A stretch of DNA of 64,000 nt, from NCBI RefSeq assembly GCF_937616625.2, contig NC_065576.1:48914128-48978127 (forward strand). Reading direction: 5' to 3'. Below are positions 46,401 through 59,073 of this stretch, piece by piece. Position 1 is the first letter of the stretch. Every line of letters begins with the position of its first letter. Made by a program: the position numbers and the translations under genes. The notes beneath the pieces are model-generated. The model was not told the DNA's origin. It searched no databases and was given only the letters and a program-made list of their open reading frames with translations. This DNA is from Mercurialis annua (lineage: Eukaryota > Streptophyta > Magnoliopsida > Malpighiales > Euphorbiaceae).

Positions 46401-49400
46401 GTTTTCATATCACATGATTATCTAGTTCGATTTCAAGGCAGATGACGTCACATTAGCCGGTCATTTTCAAAGATAAGCCAAGTAAATCATAAGGTTTCAA
46501 TTACTTTATCAATACTTTTTTTCTTTGTTCTGCATAATAACACTAAAAGGTCTAATATCTTAAATAAATTCCGACTTTATAATCATTTTTCGATTTTATT
46601 TTGTCGCTGAAAATTTTAAAAAATTACCCTATTTTGAATGCAAAATCTTATAATATAGTTGAATGCAAGTTTAAATGTTATAAATTGACCTATAAATAAC
46701 CAATTTGTATTGTACCTCAATTTTTTAGGGCTTGCATATATCATACATATATTCCTTTTTTCCTTTTCATGGAACAATTTTAACGCAAATACTGTTAGTA
46801 TATATTAATAATTTGAAATGTACACTCCTTCTGTGTATTGAGCAATCAATTCCTTAAATATATATTTCTAATCATCCAAAAATATTTATATTTTTAGTTA
46901 TTTTTTTTATTTATACCTCAAGTTTTAATTGTATCTATTTTTTTGAATTGAAATATTTTCAAGTTGAAACGATTCAAATATATATTTCATATATATATAT
47001 ATATATTTGTTAAGTACTCTAAATAATCTTTTAATGTTTTAAAAAGTATTAAAAATTGAAATTATATTTAAAAGAAGAAGTCTAAATTCTAGCATCTTCT
47101 GTAATTAGTGTCATCAATTTGTAATTGACGGTCCACTTGTGATTATATCCAGAAATCTCCAAAGTAAAATTAGAATTATTATTAGAATTATTGAAGACAG
47201 AATTAAAAATGGAATTAAAAGGAAGAGAGAAGGCATATAAATCAGGTGAGGAGCAATGAAAAGTTGATATGGAGAAGGACACTGATAACTAGCACTTCTT
47301 ACAGTCTTTTACTGACCTATTTGTTCCCTAAATTTTCAATTCTTCCACACCTATTCCCTTTAACTCATCATCAGCTTTTGTTTTTGTTTTTTAAATTTTT
47401 AAATTTTTATTTGCCTAATTTATAATTTTAAGTTAAAAATAAGGAGTTTTTTTTTTTAACGGAAAAATAAGGAGTTGATCATCATAATTCCTAAACTCTA
47501 CTTGTAGATCATTGCATGCTTCCTCCTCATTTATCAGTCCTGTCACCTCATCCATACCCTATCTTTTTATTAATTACTTCATAGTAAATTATTTGTAATA
47601 CTCAAATTAATAGTATTTCTTAAATCAAAAACTGAAAATCCGGTTAAACCGGCAGTTGGATCAGTTAGACACTAATTAAGTGTAATTTGTTTAACTGTTA
47701 GAACTGCAAATCGGTGGCCTGACCGATTAGTTGTTCGGTTCAATTTTTAAAACGCTAATTAATTAATATTTGGATTGTTATACTTGTGCTGTTTGTAATA
47801 TCGATCTCCACCCTTACATCTGTCAACATTGTCTTTTACACTTCTAATTTTAAAACTGTTCCGTAAAAAAATGTTAATGATGTCAATTCAAATCGAAAAA
47901 ATCAGTTCAAAGTCCTAATGCTAACATCAAAAGCGCGTATACGTATTTCATTTTTGTAATATTAGATCTAACGTCTATAAAATTAAATATTAATAAATAA
48001 AAATAAAGACATTAAATGTAATTATGCATCTCTAAATATGTGTTTTCCTTAAAGAAAAAGGACACAAAATTATATATAAAATTAATTTTTTGAGAAAAAT
48101 TCTTGTTACGATGGATTACTTTCATGGTAGAACTTATAATTAAAAACTAGTTAAGTCATTTTCAAAATTAATTCATGAAAGACATAAATAAATTTTCAAA
48201 AATAGTAATTAAACATTCGAACTCATTAAGATATGATCTCTAAAGATTATGAAAAAAAATTATTGTTTTAATTGAGTTCTATTCGAGTCAGTCTGAATCA
48301 ATCGGGACAATAGTTATGAATATCGAACGGTATATCTGCATATGTATTAAAAATAAAGTTACATTTATTTTTAAAAATTTGAAAGAAGAAGTTGAGAGCC
48401 GATCAAACTGTTAAAAAATTAATTCTCTTGAACTTAAGTAAATAGCTCTAACCTGTATTTTAAAAGTTGAACCTGTGGCATAATCGGTTAAGTTATCGGT
48501 TCCCTCAACAATATTCAGTTGAATAAGTTGAGTATAAAATTGTATAAAATTTAATTTTGGAGACAATTGATGATCCAACTCCCGTTCAACCAAATTAACT
48601 ATTGGATTGATCTCCGATACAGTCTAATTCTTCCGATTCAATCCAGTTGGTTTGAATTTTATATTTTAAGATTCAATTGCTCTGAACAACTGGCCAGTTT
48701 CTGATTTAACCAGTTCAACTGGCCAGTCCGATTCAATTTTTTAATCACCGGTTTTAACAACAATAGTAACACTAACATGTACAACAAACAACCAAATTTG
48801 AAATCTATGTATTAAAATGCAATTCATGTAAAGAACATGTAACCGGCAATTCAATTAATCAGCATAACAAATATTGGCAGCAAAGTGGTCCTTTCCATAC
48901 ATGTTATATAAAGTTCTGAGTGCAAGTTGTTCATACAAGAAAAAATTAAGTCTGTAATTTATTATATGCATTTCATGAGCAAGCAAAGGCATCTTTTGCA
49001 GCTTTGTCAACTGTATTAAAATTATTGAGCTTAAATATTAAATTAAGATATTCTACTTTGCCTTAAAATATTAATTCTTTTCATTTAATACCCACATAAA
49101 TAATGTAATAGTAATACTACTGCTATATTTTAGCTAATGAATCCCCACAAAATCTTACCTACTACTTTGAATTGTAACTATCAAAATTGCACTTTGGCCA
49201 GAATTTTAATCTTCATATTCATGCAAATGATACGTGTTATATTATTATTGCTAAGTTTATGCTTTATATGCATAAATGGCAAAATTGAGGATTCCAATTC
49301 TATAATGTTAAAGGACAATTATCCTATCTAATTTCGTTATTTTAATCGGCTACATCATCGGATTGTAAGATTAAAAGTATTATCAAATGAGATATATCTC

Positions 49401-49638
49401 ATGAGTTTAACTCGTCTCATAAGCACTCTCGCCAAACAGCTTGTATATTAACTCGTATATAAACTTTATTTAACATGAGATAATTGTACATAAATTCAAT
49501 TAAAAGCTCGCAATTTTGTAAACTTGATTATAAATTCACAAACTAACTCGTTTATGAATGTAATTATTAGATCGTAAGATCACTTATTGATAAGTTATTA
49601 ATAATATAATAAACATTATTTCTAAAATGGATTGTTTA
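43421..49638. other. Long gene-free AT-rich stretch
   Basis: About 6 kb with no recognisable gene. ACCGG-rich remnants (47625-47760 and 48470-48770) and a 3' SINE-like remnant near 48250-48340 are present. The open frames here are short, lack family motifs and have no consistent splice context. Confidence 0.45.
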
Positions 49639-49956
49639 GTCTTAAATACAAAAGAAATCACCAATTTTCACGTATTTTGAATATTTAACATGAACTTTTA
49701 ATTTTGGCATATAAATACATGAAATTTTAAAATTTTGCAAATAATGACACCAACACCGTTTTAGGTGTAAAACAGCGCCGTTTTGGATGAAAAACGACAC
49801 CGTTTCGGATATAAAACGGCACTGATTTGAATAAAAAACGCAACCGTGATACATAATTGAAAAATTAGAAAGTTCATGTTGAATATGTCAAAATTTAAAA
49901 TTCATTTTAAATACCAAAAACACAGAAAAGTTAGTGATTTTTAATGCATTTAAGCC
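49639..49956. mobile_element. Inverted-repeat MITE with AAACGG core (copy 1)
   Basis: The left arm CTTAAATACAAAAGAAATCACC and the right arm GTGATTTTTAATGCATTTAAG are inverse. The centre has AACAGCGCCGTTTT and AAAACGACACCGTTT-like mirrored blocks. The flanks GATTGTTTA and TTTTGTTTA agree at 7 of 9 positions, which may be a worn 9-bp TSD. It is the same family as 62122-62435. Confidence 0.6.
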
Positions 49957-51590
49957 TTTTGTTTATGTATTAAATAATTTTTTTTTCTAAAGATGAATTA
50001 ATGATTCTGTGCAGTTTATATATGTTTGTGCAGATGCTTAACCATTCTATTCATATTCTTCTATTTAAGTACTAAATGAGCAAAGTTTGAGTTTGGCTTG
50101 TTTAAGCATCTATATGAATGAGATCAATCTTTACTTGGATTAGTTTTTAAACAAATAAACACGAAATAAATATGAAATATTATAAACTTTAAACAGATCA
50201 AGCTTTTTCCATACACATTGCTCGAACCGAGATTAATTGAACCAAATATAAACGCCTCAAGAATTTCACTCTGCTCCGCCCGATTACAACCGTTAGAGTT
50301 GATGGCATTTATCATTAAAAATAATATGCTTTCACTTTCTTTAAAAGAATCAATCAAACGTTTTGGTAAACTCGTTTAGCTTAGTTGCATTACACAAGTT
50401 GAGGAATTTAAAGAGAAACCCTTCATTAATGAGAACTGAACAAGATCAGTGTTGTACACACAAATGAAAAACATTGTTCTGAAACCCTAATTTACACCAT
50501 TGTCGGACGAGAGAAATAAAGGTGGAAGACAAGACAAGTAGCCATGGAGTACTGGATTTGATGGCCATGATATTGCCTGCAATAATCTTCCACCAATCAT
50601 GTGCCACGTGTGTGTGAAACATTGAACAATCAATTGTGAAACCCTTTTGCAGTGCTAATTTCTAAACTTGGCCTTTATAGTTTAGAGAGAAACTTGGAAA
50701 CTAACGCTAATTCCAATACTTTTAGTTTAGCTTTAATGATGCCTACTAAGCTATAGAGTAATCATGATGTTCTTTACACCGCCATTGCCCATAGTTGACT
50801 TTAAACCTACCATAATATATATAAAAAAATATTTAACTAAAATAACTTTTCTCAATATATAGTAATAACTTAATGTTTCATTAATATTTCAATTTTTATT
50901 TTTATTTAAATAACAAAAGTTGTTTCTAACGTAATGAAGTCAAAAATTCAATTTTTTTAATTTATCAAAAATATATCATAACCTTTCAAAAAATATAAAT
51001 CTATTTTAATTTAATTATTTTGCTGAAAATCTGTTAATTTTCCAAAGTCGAAGTAATATATTTTTAAATTAATTTATTCAATTCATGTGACATCTCAATT
51101 TGTTTTTTTTATTTTTTAAATTACACATTCAATTACAACAAAGGCACAATTTAATCCATTTTAAAGTATAGACTTTCCATGAGACTATTATTTTGGGATG
51201 AAGGGAGTATATATTAATTTGCCAATTATAAATTATATTTTTTTAATATTTACTTTTAAAAGAAAAATAAATGTAAGTTTTTTTGAAATAAACTTGTAAT
51301 GACTAAAACAACTAAGTTTCCTCACCCTTTTAGGATGGATTATGTGCAGCCTTAACAACTGTTTCCTCCTTTGGAACCGATTCCAAACAATATACATAAC
51401 GAGTTGATCCAGTTTTACTGTTAGTGGGCCTCTGATTTCAAAGCTCAGTATATTTCTTGTGAACAAAGAGAAGCCCAACTATTCAAACCAATATAAAAGG
51501 TTGAGAAAAATTGACAAATACCCAATATGAGTTAAAATATTGTAAATTTTACTAGAGCAAAAAAGAAAATTGACAAATATAATTTCTAAT
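49957..51590. other. Gene-free stretch
   Basis: AT-rich with no gene recognised. A G-box (GCCACGTGTG) occurs near 50602 without a gene beside it. Confidence 0.4.
51410..51450 (+). repeat. One copy of a direct repeat shared with 53709-53750
   Basis: CAGTTTTACTGTTAGTGGGC followed by CTCTGAT here is repeated with one change at 53709-53735, and TTTCTT(G/T)TGAA follows in both. The copies bracket about 2.3 kb. Confidence 0.6.
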
Positions 51591-51659
51591 TTTGATTTTG
51601 CGGAAATAACATTTCAATGTTAAAAAATACGGTAAAAAATAAAATAAGGAAAAAAGTTG

Positions 51660-51860
51660 TTACTAAAATCAAAGTCTCCTACAAAATCTCAAACTACCAT
51701 AATCGAAAATATTTAAAAGAATCTTTAAGAATCATTGATTATAATAATAGTGTATTTAATATTTGATTTCCATGTAATAACGGCAGTTATAGAAACAAAA
51801 ATCTCCTACAAAATCTCAAACTAACATATATAGAAAATATTTTCAAATTTTTTTAACAAT
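51660..51860. repeat. Degenerate direct repeat
   Basis: TCTCCTACAAAATCTCAAAC occurs at 51675 and again at 51802, both followed by TA(C/A)CATA(A/T)..GAAAATATTT. The spacing is about 127 bp. Confidence 0.6.
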
Positions 51861-52690
51861 CATCAACTATAGCAACTATTTGTTTAAATTAAATTCTCAT
51901 ATATAATTTTGTTATCTTATTAATTTATGACCAATAATTTTTTTAAATGGTTTTAATTAATTTTTTAATGCTAAATTTTGTTATTATTTTTTATTAACGT
52001 ACGTAACCCCTTTCCATGTTATATATAAATTTACTAATTTAACGGGTTTTTTTATATGGACTAACAGTTAACTTTCAATTAACTAATAGTTTAATACTAC
52101 TACTTATAAACATCAATTTGTCTTTTTATAACTTAATATTTTGTTGAAAAAATAAAAACAACCAAACTATGTAAAATAACATTATGCAGTTAACATAACA
52201 TGCAGTTAACTGGTAGGATATTTTTAATTAATTAATCGTTCATTGTTAGCACACCTATAGTAAATACAATTTACACACAAACACATTTATTTAAATCAAA
52301 TGAAAATATAATATGAGAAAATTGCCTAACTGGTAACCAAAATGTATTATATGTTCGACAATAATAAATGTTTTCATAAACAAGGCAATTACAACTGTTT
52401 TCATTTAAAAATAAAATCAAAACTTAAATCTTCCAATCTGTCAACAAATCTAATCCTATTGCATCCCCTTCAGCTTTGGTTTCGGTTACACCTTTTTATC
52501 GCTGTCAAAGAAAAACATTGGTGTACTGTCAGTTTACACATAGTTAACCATTGGTAAACTACATCTAATAAAAAATGTTATTAACATTATAAAGTAATTT
52601 TAGATAAATCTAACAACAATATATACAAACATTTAACAATACACCAGTAATTTAAAAAATGATTTAATATTGCAATAAAACAAGTTAATG

Positions 52691-52830
52691 ATTAGTTAAC
52701 CATCAAACAATATCTAGTATCCCTTAATTATTCCAAGTTAACATTAGTTAACCATCAGACAACATATAATCTTTAATTATTCCAAGTTAACTATTAGTTA
52801 ACCATCAGCCAACATATAATATCCGTAATC
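52691..52830. repeat. Tandem repeat, about 2.5 units of ~56 bp
   Basis: ATTAGTTAACCATCA(A/G)(A/C)CAA appears three times (52691, 52747 and 52793 approximately), separated by ATATAAT..TTAATTATTCCAAGTTAAC. TAACCA/TGGTTA words are common in the wider 52190-52930 region. Confidence 0.65.
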
Positions 52831-53067
52831 GATACATGATTGATCCACACAGAAAAGTTACCACAACAACTATCAGTTAATAGTGTACCAATAGTTATCT
52901 AATGGTTAACTAACATGGATACTGACATTAATTATTTTTTAAAAATGCAGGAATGACAACGTTAAAGGTTGTTGTTTATTATAAAATCAAAGGAATTTTA
53001 ATTAAAGACGATGCGGAATTCTGAACTCTAAAATCAATAACTTATAAGGAATTTTTAGAACAATTAC

Positions 53068-53388
53068 CTTGACATCAACGGGCGGAGGAGCAATCGGTTT
53101 GTTCTTTTTCACGACATTGACAATGAAATCCTCGAAATCATTGTCACTCCCTTCTTTTTCTACATGAACTTCAATATAAAAAACAAATACGATTCAAAAA
53201 CTTTAAAAATAAATTGTAGAAGAAAAATAACCCACCACCGCCAAGACCTCCCGCCAACCTCCACGTCCGCCATCGAATCTTCCAACTCTTCCACGACCGC
53301 CGTTGTATGTTTCGCAAGAGGAAAGGAGATGCGGACCGCCGTAGGAAAAGAAAAAATGGTTGGAGGAAAAGGAAAAAGAGAGAAACAA
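53068..53388 (-). pseudogene. Exon-like gene fragment, Gly/Arg-rich, unidentified
   Basis: On the minus strand, 53168-53068 reads HVEKEGSDNDFEDFIVNVVK then KNKPIAPPPVDVK and ends at AAG/GTAATT, a good 5' splice site; TATATTGAAG before it is a fair acceptor. Upstream, 53388-53230 is Gly/Arg-rich (NGGRGRVGRFDGGRGGW), like an RGG-type RNA-binding tail with some decay. No start codon, domain or further exon can be placed. It lies between the direct repeats at 51410 and 53709. It may be a captured or decayed gene piece. Confidence 0.4.
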
Positions 53389-53708
53389 TTAAAATAAAAT
53401 GGAAAGATTTGGTTAATGGGATAATTGAGAGAAATATGTCAAAAATCTATGAAAAATCTAAGAGAAATGGAAAGATGCGAATCAATTATGATAGGTTATC
53501 AATAATGAGAAAATCATGGGAGGTTACCATTTTAGGTAGTTGTATTTTATTAATTTAAAAAGTATCTTTATGTAAAGTAAAATTATGAAATTCAAATTAA
53601 AAATTTGTTAATAGTATAATTCAAAATGGACTTTTGCTCCAGTAAAATTCAAAATAAAATGCCTTAAGCTAGTAATCTGAGTAATTTTCTCTAAAAGGTT
53701 TCCTTTCC

Positions 53709-53750
53709 CAGTTTTACCGTTAGTGGGCCTCTGATATTTTAGGCCCAATT
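53709..53750 (+). repeat. Second copy of the direct repeat at 51410
   Basis: CAGTTTTACCGTTAGTGGGC followed by CTCTGAT; one base differs from the first copy. Confidence 0.6.
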
Positions 53751-53759
53751 GATTTCTTT

Positions 53760-54950
53760 TGAAAAAATGTAAAAGATTTCCTATTTAAAAAAAATCATTT
53801 GTTTCAGATTCTATTTGGCTACAAATTACTCGAAGCACTGAAATTTTAAATCAGTTTATTTAGTTTTTTTTTTCTTTCTTTTTTTTATCAAGGGATATCA
53901 AATATATGAGAAAGAGCGTATAAATTAAGAGACAAATCAAAATAAATTATTTGTAGTACAATGTTTAACTGATTGCGCCGTGTTAAAAAAAAACTGATTG
54001 TCATATTATGATTCTTTTTCTTAAAAAAACGACTTGAAATCACATTCTTGAAAATGTTGTTGTAGACGTAAAATATCATAACATATATCTCAAATCTGAC
54101 CTATTTGAATATTATGAGACTTAAGAGATTGAAATACTTGGAGAGTGTTTGTTTGCAAGAATTATTAAATAGTTTATCTAGTTAAATTGACTATTTCTTA
54201 CGAAGATGGATTATATTTGCATGTTACGGGTGTCGAAGTGAGTTGGTGGTTTGTAATTGTATCGTTTCAACACTATCTATTGATACGATTATGGTCAATA
54301 CGGACACAATCTATTTAATAATTATGTTATAAATCAGTTGAGCTATTTATAATACAAACACATTTAACCTTTCAACCGTAATCCGTAATTTTTCCGTGTT
54401 AGGCAAATCATATTCGAGTATCACACCCCATTTAAACACTCCTAATATATATATGATACCAATTGCATAAATCACTAAATTAAATAATTCACAATTTTAT
54501 TCCATAATCATAGGGTAAATGATATAGATATTGGATATGAATCATTTTTTTCTGTAAAATTAAAAATAAATCGGTTTAATTTCTTACAATTACTTTTTAT
54601 AATTTTATAAGTATTATATTTTTATGAAAACGAATAGATTTTAGTATTCAAAAAATCAATGTTATTTAAAAATTCATCAAATCAAATGGTAATGAAGTTT
54701 ATATATTGATAAATATCATTACGTAATTCTCATTAATATTTTTTTTATGTCAAAAAACAATTGTCATTAATATATTAATCATACTTTATAATTATTTATG
54801 AAGGTCAAAAGAGACGTAACATCTAGGTTTTTTCATCCGTTTAGGATTTGGATATTCAGTAGCAATCCAAAACAAAACCTGTTCTGCCTAATAAATTAAA
54901 TCCAATTAGGATCTAGATTTTGATCAGTAGCAAATATTGTTCTTCGGCTT
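53760..54950. other. Gene-free stretch upstream of the RING gene
   Basis: AT-rich with no gene or bounded element recognised. It includes the likely promoter region of the RING-H2 gene at its right end. Confidence 0.45.
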
Positions 54951-54954
54951 CCGC

Positions 54955-54962
54955 TATATATA
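54955..54962 (+). promoter_or_regulatory. TATA box of the RING-H2 gene
   Basis: GCTATATATACAC lies about 85 bp before the start codon at 55043. Confidence 0.5.
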
Positions 54963-55042
54963 CACATATACAACCCTAATAACATATTAGAAAAAATTAT
55001 TATATGGTCGCAAATATTGTTTAGTATCTACAAGTTACTAGA

Positions 55043-55468
55043 ATGCAACATAATATTTCACCTTCACCATCATTGTCACATCCTCCGCCGGACACAAGAC
55101 CTGCGAACGAAGCTCTCATCCTGTTCGGAATTGCGATTCTTTGCTTTTCTATTCTACAACTTATACACATTATATGGCCGCCATGCAAGCGTCCGCCACA
55201 GTCGACTGATATTGAAATCGGACTATCAACTTCTTTTTCTCGAACTAACAATGATGAATGTTCTATTTGTTTAGAGAATTTTACCGACAGGAACTTGTGT
55301 AGGAAGCTTTTTCCTTGCGGACATTCCTTTCATAAAGCTTGCATTGATGTGTGGCTTTCGGGGCATAATACTTGCCCCGTTTGTCGTGGGATTTTGCAGT
55401 CAAATGGTATAAACGCTGGACATAGTTCAAATGGTATAAACGCTGGACAGCAAATTGTTAGATCGTGA
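55043..55468 (+). CDS. RING-H2 finger protein, ATL-like
   Basis: A single-exon frame of 141 residues. Residues about 24-45 (ALILFGIAILCFSILQLIHI) form one hydrophobic membrane segment after a Pro-rich start. The RING-H2 finger spans residues 73-114 with ligands C73, C76, C92, H94, H97, C100, C111 and C114; the C-X2-C-X15-C-X-H-X2-H-X2-C-X10-C-X2-C spacing is canonical, and the ligase-important Trp (W104) and Pro (P112) are present. This is the layout of ATL-type membrane E3 ubiquitin ligases. The GLD motif between membrane segment and RING is only partly kept (IGLSTSF). The tail holds a 27-bp in-frame duplication, SNGINAGHS then SNGINAGQ. The product is short for an ATL. A decayed copy lies at 62669-62978. 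Confidence 0.82.
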   Translation: MQHNISPSPSLSHPPPDTRPANEALILFGIAILCFSILQLIHIIWPPCKRPPQSTDIEIGLSTSFSRTNNDECSICLENFTDRNLCRKLFPCGHSFHKACIDVWLSGHNTCPVCRGILQSNGINAGHSSNGINAGQQIVRS

Positions 55469-56028
55469 GTTCAGTTTCTCTTTTAAGCGCTCTCCTTCTC
55501 CAATTTTCAAGAAAAAATAACATTTTTCAGATTATTTTATAATCTGATTATGTTGAATGATTTGCTAGACAATTATTAATACACATGAAGCCTGATTGCG
55601 TCCAGAAGCCTGATTTTCTTGTAATTCCATTCCCGGCATGTTCCGGTCACCGGAAGATGATGGTAGTTTCACCTCTGGAATTGGCAATTTCTTTTCTTCC
55701 TAATTGATTAACTGGATATGAATTTCAGTTGTTTATTTATATTACTTTAGGATTGTACCTTGGTTAGTTGGTTTCTCTCTATAGATTTTTTAAGCAAAAA
55801 CGGCGACGTTTATAACATGTATTTACATATGTTTTATACTGAGGATGATTACCAATTCCAGGTATTGTAAATTAACAATTTGTACCATATTATGGCTTTA
55901 TTCTTGCTTTTTAAATTTTACATGGCTAATTCGGATATTAAACTCTTTATGGCTGAGTTCAATATTATAAAAAGGTATTAAATTTTAAATTGTTAAAAAA
56001 TGATCACTAAATTATCAAATTATTTTTT
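55469..56028. other. 3' flank of the RING-H2 gene
   Basis: This holds the likely 3' untranslated region and AT-rich DNA, including the short palindrome TTCCGGTCACCGGAA at 55640. No gene is visible. Confidence 0.4.
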
Positions 56029-56471
56029 GGCCTTATCACTCAAAAACCCTCCACCTTTAAACTTTTTTTCAGTTGCACTCTGACGCTGAAAAACTCTCTC
56101 AAAACCCTCCCACCTTTAAATTCCATTCCAATTGCACCCTGACGTAGGAAAATTCTCTCAAAATCCCCCCCACCTTTTTTTTCAATTGTACCTTAAATTG
56201 GAAATTTTTATGGTTTTAATTTTAAAAAGTTATTGGATATAATTTTAAAAAGAATGATTTTTTACATTATTAATAATATTATTGTGTAATTAGACTATAG
56301 ATTAAAAATGAAAGATTATTTTATTTTTTTTAATGTAAAAAGAGGTCAATTTAACATTTTTGGGTACAATTGAGAAAGAATCTAAAGGTGTAGGGTTTCT
56401 GAGCGAATTTTCCTACGTCAGGGTGCAATTGAAAAAAGTTTAAAGGTGGAGGGCTTTTGAGTGATTAAACC
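56029..56471. mobile_element. Mutator-like inverted-repeat element (GGCCTTATCACTC family)
   Basis: A 443-bp element with ends GGCCTTATCACTCAAAAACC and GCTTTTGAGTGATTAAACC, flanked by the perfect 9-bp TSD TTATTTTTT (56020-56028 and 56472-56480). The inner arms carry mirrored GCACCCTGACGTAGGAAAAT blocks. It is a close relative of 31707-33154, and intact. Confidence 0.85.
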
Positions 56472-58105
56472 TTATTTTTTAGGGAAATCACCATCTTAAA
56501 AAGAAGGTTATTAAGTTTACCGCAAATTATAAAACTGATACTGAGTTATACCGTTTTGTTAAAAAATGATACTGAATTATAAACTTTTTTGTAAATTATG
56601 ACATACCATGTAGGATAAAACACAAAAAGTTAAGTGGGTTTTGCCTCGAGAGATATTCCGTGAAATAATTTGATAACTTATTGACCATTTTTTAACGACT
56701 TAAAACTTAGTACCTTTCTGTAATTAGAGAGTTTAATATTCTGGCTAATTCACTGGTTAACTTATCTCAGTATTCTCAAACAATAATTTTAAAAAATTGA
56801 CTTTATCTTCTCAATTTAGTTTTGCATATTGCATAACATTTAATTAATTAAATGTAAGGATATTCCAGGCTTGATCATTCTCAGGTATCATTTCTAACAT
56901 TTTATAGTTTATCATTGAGTATAAATTCAAATATTTACCGTTTATATCAATTTTAAATAAAAGTTTATAAGAATGATTCTATTTGAGCATATTGTACTCT
57001 CTGAAATTAATTGGATTTTGAATTCTGACAATTTAAGTGCTATGAAAGGCATGAAGAAGATTATGAAGTGTATGTGTCCGCTAATCTTGAATCTTGAACA
57101 CCGGTTATAAAATTGTCTAATTCTACATACAGCCAATACTTGTTGGTGCCTTTTGCCTCTTAACATACAAGTTTTTTTGTTTTTATTAATTGGCTAATTC
57201 ACGGAAAAACTTCCCATCTTTCAACCCCCTTCTTTTGCACCCTCATCTTTTAAAATCCCAATTTTATATAAATTATGACCTTTTATTTTCAATTGCACCT
57301 TAAAATATTAAATTAGCTTTTTTTATTGAAAAAAAGTTTAAATCGATACTTTATATTTTAATTCATATTCTAAATAGTGCTCAATGTTTAAATTTCAACA
57401 ATAAAACTATATTTCCTAATATTTTAAAAGTTAAATTTTTTTTACATTAAATATAAATCAATTAAAAATATCATTAAATAATTACACAACTAAAAACCGC
57501 CATTCACATTTTACGATCACCGCCATCCATCCATCGTCGGAAAATAATTAGTTAAATAAATATTTAATATCTCTTTTATATATTATATAACTAAAATTAA
57601 AAAAAAATTAATTTTTTTAAACCGGAAAAGACGACTATTCGGTCGTCTTCTCCGACGGAACAGACCTATCACGATGGGTCTGTTCTAAACTAAACAGACT
57701 CACCACAGTTGGTGGTCTAGTGAATTTGATTTTCTATTTTCAAGACTTAATTTCATTAGTTTCAATCACTGTTTCCACATTCGGCAAATTAATTTTTTTT
57801 TTAAAACTCCATATAATATCACTAAATTAATAATTTCATATATTAACAACAGACCCACCAATGGTGATGCGTCTGCGAACAACATATCCACCGACGGTGG
57901 TGGATCTGTTCCGTCGTAGAAGATGAACGTCTTCTCTGGTTTAAAAAAATTATTTTTTTTAATTTTTTTGTTAATTATATAATATATAAAAAAGATATAC
58001 TAAATATTTATATAACGAATTATTTTCCGACGACAGATGGATGACGGTGATCGAAAAATATGAGTGGCGGTTTTTGGTTGTGTAATTATTTAATGATATT
58101 TTTAA

Positions 58106-58381
58106 GGGAAAAGGGTCATTTATGCCCCTATGGTTTATCTCCAGGATCAATTAAGCCCTCAACGTTCGGAAAGGTTCAAATATGCCCTTAATGTCTTAAA
58201 ATATTGACAACCAGACCCCTAATTTTGACGCATAAATGAAACGTTAGGGGCCTAGTTGTCCAAATCGGGGGCCTGATTGTTCATTTTCTAAGACGTTAGG
58301 GGCATATTTGAACCTTTTTGTACGTTGAGGGCTTATTTGATCCTAATGTCAAATCTTAAGGGCATAAATGACCCTTTTCCC
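58106..58381. mobile_element. Mutator-like MITE nested in the outer element
   Basis: A 276-bp element with ends GGGAAAAGGGTCATTTATGC and GCATAAATGACCCTTTTCCC, perfect inverses. It is flanked by the perfect 9-bp TSD TATTTTTAA (58097-58105 and 58382-58390). Further mirrored blocks include AAGCCCTCAACGTTCGG and GTACGTTGAGGGCTTA. Confidence 0.9.
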
Positions 58382-58558
58382 TATTTTTAATTGATTTATA
58401 TTTAATGTAAAAAAAATTTAACTTTTAAAATTTTGGAAAATATGGTTTTATTGTTAAAATTTAAATATTAGGGACTATTTAGAATATGAATTAAAATATA
58501 AAGTATCGATTTGAACCTTTTTCCAGTAAAAAAAAGGCTAATTTAATAATTCTAAGGT

Positions 58559-59073
58559 GGCTAATCCCCTGAAAAACCCCCCACCTTTCAATCCCCCTTC
58601 ATTTGCACCCTCACCTTTCAAAATCTCCAATTTTACCCAAAATTTCCACCTTTCATTTTCAATTGCACCCTAAAAATATTAAATTAGCTCTTTTTCACTA
58701 TAAAAAAGTTCAAATCGATAATTTATACTTTAATTCATATTCTAAATAGTCCTCAATGTTCAAATTTCAACAATAAAACCATATTTCCTAAAAATTTAAA
58801 AGTTAAATTTTTTTATATAAAATATAAATCAATTAAAAATATCATTAAATATGGTTTTGTTGTTGAAATTTAAATATTAACGACTATTTAGAACATGAAT
58901 TAAAATATAAAGTATCGATTTCAACTTTTTTTTAGTGACAAAAGCCCAATTTAATACTTTTAGGGTGCAATTGAAAATGAAAGGTGATAATTTGGGTAAA
59001 ATTGGAGATTTTGAAAGGTGAGGGTGCAAACGAAGGGGGATTGAAAGGTGGAGGGTTTTTCAGGGGTTAAGCC
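58559..59073. mobile_element. Mutator-like element nested in a member of its own family
   Basis: A 515-bp, nearly fully palindromic element with ends GGCTAATCCCCTGAAAAACC and GGTTTTTCAGGGGTTAAGCC-like (left and right match base for base except two). It is flanked by the perfect 9-bp TSD TTCTAAGGT (58550-58558 and 59074-59082). It belongs to the same family as its host at 57192-59184. Confidence 0.9.

Noticed and set aside
55017..55274. Frames on both strands of 85 and 76 codons
   Set aside because: They are shadows of the RING-H2 gene.
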